From assembly GCF_022201045.2 (NCBI RefSeq), contig NC_068562.1, positions 14,941,001-15,005,000 of the forward strand: 64,000 nucleotides of DNA, read 5' to 3'. Within the stretch, counting starts at the first letter, position 1, and every line of letters starts with the position of its first letter. The notes under the pieces are model-generated. The model searched no databases. It was not told where the DNA came from and was given only the letters and a program-made list of their open reading frames with translations. Origin of the DNA: Citrus sinensis. Taxonomy: Eukaryota; Streptophyta; Magnoliopsida; Sapindales; Rutaceae. Both the position numbers and the translations under genes were made by a program. Shown one piece after another: positions 1 through 12,184 of this stretch.

Positions 1-2090
1 ACTATTTCTCAAAATAGAAGAATGAAAAATCAAGATCCAAATGAAAATAATGCTCAAAAAATGAATATTCCCACATTACTTGAATCACAAGTTCTAGATG
101 AACTGATAGTCCCAGCATGTCCTGACAGAGACACAAGTCCTAGGAGTGATGGAAGTCCTTGAAGAGGCATTAGGTCCCAACAAAGCACAAAAATTCAAAA
201 ATGAAGAAAAATCTAGAAATAATACTTACACTAAGAAAATATGTGATTGTAATAAAATTGTCGTCAACATTGTCTTCTCATTCAAACTGAAATTACAAAT
301 GATTTTGACCTAAAACTATCGATGAATGTAGACAAATGCATGATTAGCCTCAATGAAAATAAGCAATTCAAGCATAATTGACTTATGAAGTATTTGGATC
401 TTTAGTCCAGACATCTAAAAATGTCAAACATGTTTGATACAAATAAGTGTTTATAAGGAAATGTAATGAATATAACAAAATCATAAGATATAAAGCGCGA
501 ATGGTTGCACAAAATTTCTCGTAGAGATTTGGTATTGATTATGAGTATAACATATACTCCAGTAGGACACCATTACGTTTCGATTTTTAATCAGTTTGAC
601 AGTCTCAGAAAAACTTGATATGTGTCTCATGGATATAGTGACAATATATTTATTTAAATGGGTCACTTGATTTTAAAATGTCTGAAGCATATATAGATCA
701 AATGATCATATTTTGTATTCAATAAAGCTACAACAATCCTTTTATAGATTAAAACAATATAGGCACAGGTAGTATAATTGTTTAAGTGAATATTTAATAA
801 AAGAAGAATGTATAAATGATCCTATTTACCCATATATATTTATTAGAAAATCTAAATATGGATTCACTATTGCAGCAGTATATGTAGATGACATGAATTT
901 AATTGGAACTCCTAAAGAGCTCTTAAAAGTTGTTCAATATTTAAAAAGAAAATCTGAAATGAAACATTTAACGAAATAATATTGTCTGCTGATTGAGCAT
1001 AACACTGATGCAATACTTGTCCATCAGTCTGCCTATGTTGAGAAAATCTTAAAGCGCTTCAACACAAATAATGCCTATTCATTAAGTACTCTTATGCTTG
1101 ATCTAAAAATGATCCATTCCACCCTAAAGAAGATAATGAAAAGACACTTGGTCCATAGTACCACATCTGGATGATATTGGTGCATTATTATACTTAGCTT
1201 AGTGCACTAAGCCACACATTGCATTCTTAGTGAACTTATTGGCAAGATTTAGATCTGCACTAATTCGAAGACAATGGAATGGCATTTAACATGTATTTCG
1301 CTATCTCCATGGAATGATGGATTTAGGTTTATTTTATTCAAACAAGCAAACAAAACAAATCAAGCCTTGTTGGTTATGCAAATGCAAGTTATCTTTATAA
1401 TCCTCATAAAACTCGTTCATAGACAAGATTTATTTTTACATGTAATAATACAACAATTTTATGGCGATCTATGAAGCAAAATTTTGTTGCCACTTCTCTG
1501 ATCATTCAGAGATTCTTACTCTACATGAAGCAAGTAAGGAATGTATATGGCTACAATCTCTTATCTATCATATTTAAGACACATGTAATCTAACTTCTGT
1601 TATAGACATGCCAATAGTAACATTTGAAGACAATACAGCTTGTACTACACAAGTTAGAGGAGGATATATCAAGGGAGATAAAACCAAACACATGTCACCA
1701 AAGTTCTTTTACACTCATGAGCTCCAGCAGAGCTAGAAAATTGATGTCAAATAGATACACTACATTGATAATTTTGCAACTTATTTTACTAAAAGCTTTG
1801 CCCACTTTAACATTTGAGAAGTTATACTATAGCATTGGCATGTGTTGACTCAATAGATTATTAAATTGATATTTATCTCTTTGAGGGGGATCATTTTATC
1901 AGGGGGAGTATAAATATTTAAGGGAAGAACTACTACAAAAATTATACCTATGTGTATTGTACTCTTTTTTTTTCTTATGGCCAGTTTTTCCTACTGGGTT
2001 TTTACCAATTAAGGTTTTTAATGAGACAATTATTATAGCACATCTAGTGGCATTATGATCCTCTTAGAGTGGTAAATATTCGAGGGGAAG
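1..2090 (+). mobile_element. Decayed Ty1/copia retrotransposon, 3' part of pol
   Basis: Broken frames on the + strand carry the usual order of a copia pol 3' half. They include reverse-transcriptase pieces near 500-660 (MDIVTIYLF), YRLKQY near 740, the catalytic YVDDM box near 880-900, HQSAYVEKILKRF near 1020, and an RNase H piece with HEASKECIWLQS near 1520. A polypurine-like tract (gaggggaag) sits at 2082-2090, just before a TG start. Many stops and frameshifts interrupt the reading, so the copy cannot encode a working polyprotein. Its 5' end lies outside the window. The family call rests on the copia-type YVDDM box and the RNase H context. Confidence 0.85.
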
Positions 2091-2300
2091 TGTTTTATAA
2101 TAGTGGATTTACTATCAATTTAATGTAGTTCATTTATGGCTTAAATTTAATAGGCCTACTGTTCATTCATTTTTACACATTAAAGCTAATGGAAATTTTC
2201 ACTATAAATAACATGACATTGCAAGTGAAAGATTATCCAATTCTTATTATCTCTTTTTATTCTAACACACAATAAAGAATTACGAGTCATTATTTTTCTC
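2091..2300 (+). repeat. Probable 3' LTR of the copia remnant (right edge uncertain)
   Basis: The segment begins TGTTTTATAATAG directly after a purine-rich tract. It contains a TATA-like box (actataaata near 2201) and an AATAAAG polyadenylation-like signal near 2271, as expected for an LTR. The matching 5' LTR is outside the window, so neither the right edge nor the target-site duplication can be fixed. Confidence 0.5.
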
Positions 2301-3054
2301 TTAAATTTACTTTCTCATTAATTATTATTGCCTTATTTATTATATATAATTAATTATTTTTATTAAGAACCTATTTTGATAAGCATACAAAATTTGTTGC
2401 TTCAATTTGAGGAAACAAACTTAAAGGCTTTATCAAATTCAAAGGTGCCAATCCAATTATGAGAGGATCATTACTAAGATTGCTCAATCTGTTATCAATT
2501 GTATACAATGAACTATGACGATAAATGAATTATACTCTTTAATTAAACAATTCAATTAATATACAAGATTTAAAATTCAAAATTTTGATCACATCAAAGT
2601 GAATTAATGTTTTATTTTTATTTACAAATTCAAAATTTCACCCCAATCAAATTTAAGAGTAGTTCCGTTTTATGTATATATTATTTTTATTTTTTCAAAT
2701 GTGTTTTATGCAATATTTAAAGCAAAAATGAAAGAAAAGAAAGGTGATTCATTGATTATAGTAACCGATTTGCTTATGTTGTTGTACTGGAGTGAAATCT
2801 CAAAATAAGTTTACTAGTAAACCTTGCCAACGGTCTCGGAATCTCGTTTATGGTTTTGGTTGTTTTTCAATTAATTTTGCCGAATAAATTACCAAAAGTA
2901 CTGTTAAGGGACCCACCTATCCAACTTCCTGCCACACATTGAGATCCCAAACATCTACCAAGTACCAACGACCCGAAAGCACATAACCAACTAAACTAAC
3001 ACAAAAGCTTGAATAAGGAAAAAGGCTAGCCAATCCCAACTCAAGAAAACCCAA
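2301..3054. other. Intergenic, PnsB1 upstream region
   Basis: AT-rich sequence without a coding signal. It should hold the promoter of the chloroplast gene that starts at 3055, but I see no convincing TATA box at the expected distance. Confidence 0.5.
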
Positions 3055-5916
3055 ATGGCAACGACTTCTCTGCTTCCCAAAAGCACTTCCCCATTTCTCT
3101 CAAACCCACTTTCTTCACTTCCCTCAACCCACTTCATCAAACCATCACCACTCTTCAACCCACCAGACAACCACTCTCTGTTGATCACCACCAAAAGACT
3201 GTCTTTTCAGACTCATGCAAAGAAAAAGAACCCATGGCTTGACCCTTTTGATGATGGAGAAGATCCTGATATGCAGTATGGCTCATTGTTTGCTGATGGC
3301 AAGCAAGATGAAGATCCCAGGCCACCTGATGATCCCAATAACCCTTATGGGTTCCTGAAGTTCCCAATGGGATTTAACCCTGAGATTGCCTCATTGCCAT
3401 TGAAAATTAGAGGTGATGTTAGAAGATGTTGTTGTATCATCTCTGGTGGTGTCTACGAAAACCTCCTGTTTTTCCCTGCTATTCAGTTGTTAAAGGACAG
3501 GTTAAATGTTTAATCTTGAATATATAAAAAGATTGGATTTCATTTGCTTATAATGATGGTGTTTTGTTATGTATTTACATGTAATTAGGTACCCTGGTGT
3601 TCTTATTGATGTGATTGCATCAGCAAGAGGGAAGCAGACTTTTGAACTGAACAAGAATGTGAGATGGGCTAATGTTTATGATCCTGATGATGATTGGCCT
3701 GAACCTGCCGAATACACTGACATTCTTGGTGTAATGAAGGTGTTTTTACATATTATCTTATTGTATTATGGGGATTGTTAACTTTGTGCCTTCTGGTATT
3801 TGAAGAGGTAAAAATTCGACTAAAATTCTCTTGGGGTGTACAAGAGGTTTGACGTTGAATCCTGCTCACACTACATTTCTGGAGGGATTTGGTTTGTTTA
3901 ATTTCTAGTGGAATGAGTTCCTTTTTATTTGGATCTTCTAAAGCTGTTTGTTTTTCAAAACTGAAAGTTAGGATGCATTTAATCATTATACGGTAAATAT
4001 AATCAAGGAAATTTAGATGACACCATCATGTAACAGATCCAAAATGCACTTTGTTTATATCCATATTTGATCAGTTCACTTTGTGCATATCTACAACTTA
4101 CTGGGCAATCAATTTGGGTTAGATTGTTAAGCATATTGCACTATGCTCGCAGAATAGATACTATGACATGGTGTTATCAACCAAATTGGCGGGACTTGGT
4201 CATGCAGCATTCCTGTTTATGACAACAGCTCGAGACAGAGTTAGTTATATTTACCCAAATGTGAATGCAGCAGGAGCAGGATTACTTCTATCTGAAACTT
4301 TCACCGCAGAGAGTATGAATCTTTCAGAAAGAGGGTACAATATGTAAGTTATTCAAAAGTACTTGTATGATTTTTTCAATGTAAAAAGCTTTTAGTTTCA
4401 GTATAAGCTTGTTTGGTTTAGGTATGAGCAGATGGTAGATTGGCTAGGGAGACCATTTCGCAGTGTGCCAAGGCATCTGGTGCCCCCACTGAGAGTTTCG
4501 ATCTCAAGGAGACTGAAGGAGGTGGTAGCAGAGAAGTATAAGAATGCAGGTGCGGAGCAAGGGAAATATATTGTGATTCATGGGATAGAGTCAACTTCAA
4601 AGGCCTCGATGCAGTCGAGGGGTGATACTGATAGCTTGCTTCCAATTCAAGTGTGGGCTGAAATTGCCAATGGTTTAAGGTACAAAACTTTTCAATTCAT
4701 ATGATTGAAATAATGAATCATCAAAGATCAATTATTCATATAAGATGCACAGCTTTCTTCAATCATGTCAAATCTCTTCTTTCCTGCAATACCTCTGCAT
4801 AAACAACACTCATAGAGTGAAAAGCTGCATAAGCTTGAATTCAGAAAACTTTTAAATTGGAAATAGAAAAAAATGAAGTGAAACATAACTTGAGTAATGT
4901 TAAATCAGGCAATCCAATGCTGGTGAACCGGCATAAATACTTGTGTGTCTCAATTGTTAAGTTCTTTACCATACAGTTTTAAGTGTTGACCCTTCTTTTC
5001 TACCTCCTGTGAAAGGCTCCTGTAGTGTTGATGAACATTTGTTATGCTATATTCAACTTAAATTAGTGATACATCATGAAACAGGGAATTTAGGCCAGTT
5101 TTTGTTATTCCACATGAGAAAGAAAGGGAAGGTGTGGAGGATGTAGTAGGTGATGATGCCAGTATTGTGTTTATTACCACACCTGGACAGGTACGTATGT
5201 CTTCTTATACTATTTTCAATATTGCTGAAGGAAAATAATGAAAGAAATGAGGAGAAAAACTGTGATTTTGACTCATGAATTAGGTTCTAAATTGAAATGA
5301 AACCGTATCATAATTTATTTTTATGAGGCCTACCATAATATTTGTTAAGTTTTAATTAGCGGCCTTCTTGTTGTTTTTATTACATTTTTTTCAGTCTCAA
5401 CTAGGACAACAGCATGAAAATTTAAACAAGTTAACAAAATGGTAATAATAAAATAAAGACATGAAATATTTTCTAATTTTAAATTTATACGGTTCGGTCA
5501 ACGATTCCATCTTATTTAGCTTGCTGCACTCATCAATGACTCGGCTGGGGTGATAGCTACAAATACAGCAGCCATACAACTTGCAAACGCGCGTGAAAAG
5601 CCCAGGTAATTTATATTTTCGAGTAAATTAGCTCACGAACCTGAAGACTATCTGCTGCAATTTTCTGTTACCATGAACATGACCACAAACTCTAACGATG
5701 TCGAAAAGTGTTATAAATCATATTTGTCTCTCTGTTGCCAATTTTTGCAGCATTGCATTGTTCAGCTCTGAGCTGAAGGGGAGACTATTTGTTCCAAATG
5801 CAGAAGAGAAGAAATGCACTGTCATTTCATCTAGGACAGGAAAATTAATTGATACTCCAGTTGAGGCTGTGCTAAATGCAATGCAGATTTTTAATGAATC
5901 ACTAGCACTAGCGTAA
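3055..5916 (+). CDS. PNSB1: Photosynthetic NDH subunit of subcomplex B 1 (PnsB1/NDF1/NDH48), chloroplastic
   Basis: Nuclear-encoded subunit of the chloroplast NAD(P)H dehydrogenase-like complex, which supports cyclic electron flow around photosystem I. Exons read as 3055-3500, 3589-3739, 4153-4343, 4422-4679, 5085-5190, 5520-5605 and 5751-5916. All have GT-AG borders and join in phase to 468 codons including TAA (467 aa), close to the roughly 460 aa I recall for the Arabidopsis protein. The first 50 or so residues are rich in Ser, Thr and Pro and basic, like a transit peptide. Recognisable family stretches follow: KKKNPWLDPFDDGEDPDMQY, RCCCIISGGVYENLLFFPAI, YYDMVLSTKLAGLGHAAFLF and TTPGQLAALINDSAGVIATN. 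The last part resembles the C-terminal half of family 9 (heptosyltransferase-like) glycosyltransferases. I infer a fold relation, not enzyme activity. The first ATG fits the transit peptide. An AATAAA-like signal lies near 5987. No disruption is seen. Confidence 0.88.
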
Positions 5917-6668
5917 AGCAAGAGGGTTATTGTTTTTCTCATATTTCTATTTTGCTTCTGTTTATTTCCAAATGTATATTTAAATTAATAAAATGATAGT
6001 TGTGGCCGGCACACAGGCTTCGGTGTACAGCAATTATGTTACTTCTCTTTGCCATGATCTCTGTATGAATGATTGAGACCGAAGAAAGTTTTAAGGGAAA
6101 GAAAATTGGTATATAAACAGATAGGATAAGTTTAATTAATGCATGATCTTGGATAATTGAAAAATCGTTGCAAGTTCTGAAGTTCGATTTATTTCAATGA
6201 AATAAAATTATAAATCAAGTCATTTTGATCATAAGACCTGTTTCATTTTTTTCCATCGTTTCAGACTTTCAGTATCCAATTATTCATTACAGGCTGCACT
6301 ATTCATAGCAGCATGCCTTAACATGATTTACAGCAAACAGCAGAAGAAAAAGCATAGTTCAGTGCTCAAGGCCTGAACAGTTCTTAATGGAGAAACATCC
6401 ATGAATGATGTTCATTCATTGCATTTCCTCAGTCTTTCAAATTTCAAATTTCAAAGTCATTGTAAACTGATTGTTATGCAGAAAGAATTACATATAAAGC
6501 AACGATGATTAAAAATCTCAAATGGGAAACAATCTGGAAACAGGGTAAATAATCAAAGATTCAAGCGTACTCCTACTAGAAGCAAAAATCCCAAGAAAGC
6601 ATTCTTGGCCAACTTTAGCCCTTTAATGCTCTTCCTAGATAATTCATCAGTTTACTGCAACTTCCTGA
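5917..6668. other. Intergenic between two convergent genes
   Basis: AT-rich sequence holding the 3' untranslated regions of PnsB1 (+) and PLMT (-). No separate gene or repeat is evident. Confidence 0.5.
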
Positions 6669-8349
6669 TCAAGAGAGTGGCTTTGCACGAGTAGCTGGGT
6701 CTTCCTTCGACTCCAAACGTATCATGAACAAATAGCCAAGAATCCACAAGAGAATGTACCGAAAAGGGACCCAGGATAGACAAGCAAGAAGACTCAGAAT
6801 ACTCCCAACATATTGAGGATCTTTTATGTACCCAAATGGAAACTCTGTTACCCACGGAATGTTCGTCCCAAAACGTACGCCATAATAAGTGCCTGATTCA
6901 CCAAGTAGCTGATATACCCTGTCATGTAATTGTTTTAGTACGATGATAAGCAAATAGAGAATTACAGACTGATGCACATAGACTCAAAATCAGGAGTTTT
7001 ATAAACAGAAAGCAGCATCAAGACAGAAGCGATATATAATCTGCTCATAATTGTCGCAGTTGCAAGATGAGAAAATATGATTTTCAGTGAAAGATTATCA
7101 CTTAAAACATAAGACATTTCCATCCAAAGCACTATATCAACAATACAGTACCAATAAACAATGCATCAGTGGAGAAAAAGCTTTTGAACTAACTTCAGTT
7201 CTAGAAATAGCAATTATGGCAAGAACACAAATAAGCTTCTCATGCTTGTCAGAGTTGATCCTAACTGCTTCTCAAGTATGTCGATTCCTATGCTAAAGGA
7301 AATACAAGGGGTTTGGACATGCATATATAAAGTGGATTCTTACTCAGCAAAACCGAACTCTCAACCCCCCAGCAAAGTGGATTCTTACTCTCAAATTCAT
7401 AAAAAGATAGTACATTAATCCTGTTCATCCTTGGGAAACTTTTTTGTAATTCTGAAGAGAGCAAATCATCAGCCGTCTTAGTTGCATAACTGCCAACTGC
7501 CAAAGTTGACCAGCAGGTTCTTTTCACTAATGCACTCCTTTTCTCCTTCTTTCATTTTCAGTCTCGTTTTTTCCTGTATGAAATTCTCTCTCACGCACAG
7601 TTTCTACCTTATGATCCAGCTTCTACTAAAGAACAGGATATAGTATGTTGACCCAAGAGCCAACCTATAAGGTACTTTAAGACTGTTTACTACAAGTTCT
7701 TCCTTAAATGCTCCCCCTTTTTCCTGCCCCTCAACTTACAAACACAATATCCTATATGATTTATATAGCTTTTTACCTCATTACCTGCCACTAAAAACAA
7801 ATAGAGACTAAACAAGACAGGGACATAAGCATTGGTGATTGAGATATGTATATACATTATTGAGACATCAAAACAACATAGCATTCTTCTCACTAGCATT
7901 TTCAATCGTAGAAACATCTTGGCCAAAAACAGAAGTTACTTCTTTTCAAGTAGGCCTGTAAAGCTCCAATAATTGTGCTCCTATTGCATAGCTTCTATTT
8001 TCCAACAGAAGTCCCCTTATTCCAAAGTTTTTGCTTCTTTGCTCAACTGCAACAAACAATTTTGTTGAGCAAGATACATCACTTTCCCGAAGAACACATG
8101 AATCTATTTCAATTTTTATTTAAAAAAAATCCTATTGAAAAGTGCATTCAGCAATGCTAAAAGCACTCCCAAATGCACTCGTTTTTATTATTATTTTTTT
8201 AATTCTCATACACATTGTACTATTGTAGTAACCTTCAAGCTGCAAACTTAGACAATATCTGCTTCTTTTAACATAACTACATAAAATACAAGTAAAGCAA
8301 AGCAATGATTTCACATAAGTTCAAAGATCCCATTTTTCATAAAAGCAGA

Positions 8350-8403
<54 letters not shown>

Positions 8404-8651
8404 GACCTGAAGTTGAGAAACTGGCCAAAGGCAAAAAGAGGGTAGAAGTAGAACGGAGGAGGCCAAGAAAGAGAGGAGACTGAGTAAAGATAAATGAACT
8501 GCAAAAGCTTCAAGAAATGAGAGACATATGCCATTATCTTTGATGGGTCTTTCCCTTTTCCGCATAAGTTTACCCATGTCTGTGGCTGAGTCCATAGCCA
8601 ATAGTAGAATGGGAAGGGAAGTAGGATTCCTATTGCTGCCACTAGCCCCAT
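6669..8651 (-). CDS. PLMT: Phosphatidyl-N-methylethanolamine N-methyltransferase (phospholipid N-methyltransferase)
   Basis: Membrane enzyme, expected in the ER, that uses S-adenosylmethionine to methylate phosphatidyl-monomethyl- and -dimethylethanolamine towards phosphatidylcholine. Two exons, 8407-8651 and 6669-6918 (complement), join in phase across a 1488-bp intron. They give 164 aa, the length I recall for the Arabidopsis protein. Typical stretches are GQFLNFRVYQLLGESGTYYG, FGTNIPWVTEFPFGYIKDPQ and LESKEDPATRAK, and several hydrophobic segments run through the protein. I chose the ATG at 8651 (MGLVAAIG) because it matches the family start. An in-frame ATG at 8798 would add 49 residues (MHNLFTPIEEALS...), which could be an alternative start or leader. 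The intron begins GTCAATACTG and runs at once into a long TG repeat. Confidence 0.92.
8352..8398. repeat. (CA)n microsatellite, about 47 bp, at the PLMT 5' splice site
   Basis: Uninterrupted CA dinucleotides. On the PLMT strand this is (TG)n, starting about 10 bases after the intron donor at 8406. The short reading frames through it (poly Cys-Val) are artefacts. Confidence 0.97.
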
Positions 8652-9423
8652 ATTTTTCGCTGATTTTTTCTTGCTGATTTTCTCGGAAAAGGTCCAGCTT
8701 CCAGGCATTCGCTGGTTTTTGAGGAGTGCGAAAGATATGGGCCGGGCTAGGCCCGATATGCTTAATGCTTCTTCGATGGGCGTAAAGAGATTATGCATTT
8801 TAACTTTTTAAATATTACATTACACTCTATTAATATTCGGATTAAAAAGACCAAAACTTTTAATATTATTAGGGTTGGCAAAAGTCCAGGTCTGGTCCGA
8901 ATTTGGGACTGCCCGATACTAGCCCACATGAATAACATAGCTGCCTAGTCCCGGACCACTGCTTGGATTTTTCACATGCGTGCCGAGTTATGACCGACAC
9001 CTCCCGGGTATGGGCTTTTTATCCAAGCTTTCTCTGCCCACATCTGAATTGAATTAAAAGCGGAAAAAAGTCATGTAACAATTTGTTACAACATCTCCAC
9101 TAAATTATTTCAATCTACTTTGTCAATTTTACGTAAATAACAAATAAATTGTTTTAATCTACCATCTATTACGTAAATTCATTCAATTTCTAAACTAAAT
9201 TCATTTAATTCCTATCAAAAATTTAAATTCAACATGACAATAATCACCAAATAAATCTAAATAAATGTAGCATACTAACATCTACCTTATTACATAATAT
9301 ATATCTTAACTACAATACCAATGAGGCAATAACAACAGAACATATGAAATTCCCAAAATATCTAACAAAAATAATTCATAAAAGAGTCTAAAATACTCTA
9401 ATGTAAAACATGTAAACAATAAC
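8652..9423. other. Intergenic, with a hAT-like terminus near 8870
   Basis: Upstream region of PLMT. At 8870 it holds TAGGGTTGGCAAAAGTCC followed by GC-richer sequence (CTGCCCGATACTAGCCC), which resembles the outer end of a plant hAT element. It may be the 3' end of the hAT whose dead transposase begins at 9424. No partner end with a matching 8-bp duplication was found. Confidence 0.35.
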
Positions 9424-11661
9424 TTCATGTCAAGCACCTTGACGATTGTGCCCCATCATCATCATTTGAAATTACCTCCTCCCCAACAAAAATCTCATCT
9501 TCCGGAACTCCACCTAATAACAAAAATAACACAATAAGATTTAAAAGCATTTTAATCAAATAACTATATACCTCGAGAAGTAGAAGCCCAAATCCAATTT
9601 CGAGCACTTATTAAGGATTCTAAAGTGTCAGGATAAAGTTTACTACGATGCGAACTCAAAAATCTATCCCTTATATTGAAAACTGACTTAGAGGCAACAA
9701 TGGATACATGAATGGCCAAGATATCCTAGGCCAACTCACCCAAAATAGGATATTGGCCTGTGTGCATCTTTCAAAAAGCTAAAATATCAAAGTTCAAAGT
9801 AATATCCAACAATTCCTCATCTAAATACTTATCCAACTTTGACTTAGTCACCTTAACATGCTTATTTCGACTTTAAAATGTTTCAAACTCATCTACATCT
9901 CAATACTTATTTGAATTCAAAGAAGATTTCAAATGAATATTTTCTGATCCAACATCCTGCCCACCACTCAAAACCATAGCCTTCAATTCGTATTCTTTCA
10001 CTAAATCATGACAAAGCTTACGTGCATGCTCAATATGCTCATCTGTTATATCACCATAGATCTTTGGGAAATAAAAATCAATTAACAACATCTTAGATCT
10101 CCGGGTCAAGTACTATAGCCACAACTAACATCGGATGAATTTCATTCCAATATTTTTCAAATTTATCAGTCATAATTATAATAGTAGGGTTATTGAAGGT
10201 GTGCCACCTATTAATTAACATTTTCATTTTGTACCTGAAAACATCTCCGTTAACATATAAAATGATCTCAAATGCTCCACCATTGTGGCTATCAAATCCC
10301 ATTCACTATCACTAGGCAAACTCTTATATTGAGGCTCACACTATTGCAACCGAGAAAAAAAAAATTTATACATCAATGCTACATCAAGTATGTCATAAGT
10401 AGAGTTTCAACGAGTTGGACAGTCTAATTTCAAAATTTTTTTTTTACAATTAATTTGCAATTGCCTAGCAGCTAGCTCAAAAATTTCAAATCTTTTTGGT
10501 GTTTGTGTCCAGTAACTCACACTCTCCCTAATCTTTCCAACCCCATTTTCTATAACTTTCAACCCATCTCGCACAATCAAGTTCAATATATGAGCAGTAT
10601 ATCTCACATGAAAAATTTTACCATTAGAAATTAAGGTACCAATATGAAAGCTTAACAACAATTTCTCCATCATCACATCATTAGTGGTACAATTATCCAA
10701 TATCACTGAAGATAGCTTTTTATCCACATTCCAATTCAGCAGACATTGAACTAACTCATTAGAAAGGGTGTCAGGAGTATGGGGGCTCAGAACATAAATA
10801 AACCTATCAAGTATTCAAGTGTTAGTATTAAATGCATAAACTTAAAATATTATAACAATTTAAAATTGAAAAGAAATCAAATATAAGTAATTAAAAAAAC
10901 TAAAAGAGAAATTAGGCAGATAAAAAATTATAGAAAAATTACCTTAAGATTCGACTATGTAATTTTCAGGAGTTGTCAATGAAATGTGTTGTGATAACTA
11001 TGTATCCCTTTTTCTAATTACTAGTTATCCATAAATCCGCAGTAACAACCACTCTACCATGATTTTTCTCCAACAAATGCAAAGTCTTAACCTTCTCAAT
11101 ATGACACAGCTTCAAAATCTCATTCTTCAAAGTATTTCTGCTCATTGGCTTAACCACAGGGTTGGCATGTGTTATCATTTCTCTAAAGCCTTTATATTCA
11201 ACAAATCTAAGTGGAAGCTCATGTATTATTACCATTCTTGCAATCAAACTCTACAAACCATTTTGATCGAAATTTCCATAGCCAATGTCACAAGTTCCAT
11301 CCTCTCTTTTGAGCACTTTGAGACTTCCCTAAAGTGCTTTCTCTATTGTTGGTTGATTTTTTGAAAAATAAGATTCCACGTGTTTGTTCAAGCTCATAAT
11401 CCCTTATATGTATTTGGCTTCTAAAATTGCACTACAGTGCAAGTACTTTGCCTTTTGTTCTCCATTAACAATTATTTTTGTAAAACGATCCCAAGCCTTA
11501 GAGACTTTCTTCTTATTTCAAGTGTTTTTCACCACTTTCTTTCCCTTCTTATCATTCACGGTTGACAACGAAATTTCCTCAACCTCGTTATCAATGCTAT
11601 CTTCAACATTATAGGATAAATTTAGAGCATTTGATGAATTCATTTCTACATTGTTTGACAT
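9424..11661 (-). pseudogene. Dead hAT-family transposase (BED finger, RICESLEEPER/DAYSLEEPER-like)
   Basis: Reading the minus strand from the ATG at 11661 gives an acidic leader, then a BED-finger-like segment (SKAWDRFTK, about 11500). Next come pieces near 11240-11014 (PLRFVEYKGFREM, VVVTADLW), the central transposase piece at 10727-10407 (SVILDNCTTNDVM, FHVRYTAHILNLIVRDGL), and RYKMKMLINRWHTFNN near 10240. The C-terminal dimerisation segment VSIVASKSVF lies near 9700. This is the hAT order. An early TGA, several frameshifts and further stops kill it. It is a relic of a domesticable family, but the damage argues against a cellular gene. Confidence 0.85.
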
Positions 11662-11689
11662 CGCACTGCTGTTTATTACAGAAAAAATT

Positions 11690-12060
11690 ATAAATAATCA
11701 TACAAATTACATAGTTATAATATAATGTAACAAAATTAACTTAAAAGCAACCTAAATGCTAAATTCAGCTCCTATTAATAAAAAATTATCATACAAATTA
11801 TATAATTATAAATATTATGTAAGAAATTAACTTAAAGCAACCTAAATCTAAATTTAGCTCCTTTAATAAAAAATAATCATATAAATTACCTAATTATAAA
11901 TATTATGTAACAAATTAACATAAAAGCAGCCTAAATGCTAAATTCAGCTCCTATTAATAAAAAAATTACCATGCAAATTACATAATTATAAATATTATGT
12001 GACAAATTAACTTAAACCAACCTAAATCTAAATTCAACTCCCATTAATTAAAAATAATAA
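11690..12060. repeat. Four-copy tandem repeat, period about 90 bp
   Basis: The block around 'cctaaat..taaatt.agctcc' recurs at about 11750, 11840, 11929 and 12019, each time preceded by 'aaattacataattataaata'-like sequence. It lies directly 5' of the dead hAT transposase start and may be a subterminal array of that element. Confidence 0.85.
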
Positions 12061-12184
12061 TATAAGCATAGCATCCAAGAAAAACATTAAGCATATATAT
12101 AACACCTAATAATAATAATAATGTTAATTTCATCATTTTTTTTCAAAAAAAACCTAGAAAAAGACAATACTTCGTGGCTATGAT

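Noticed and set aside
8311..8601. Open frame with poly Cys-Val
   Set aside because: Runs out of frame through PLMT exon 1 and the CA microsatellite.
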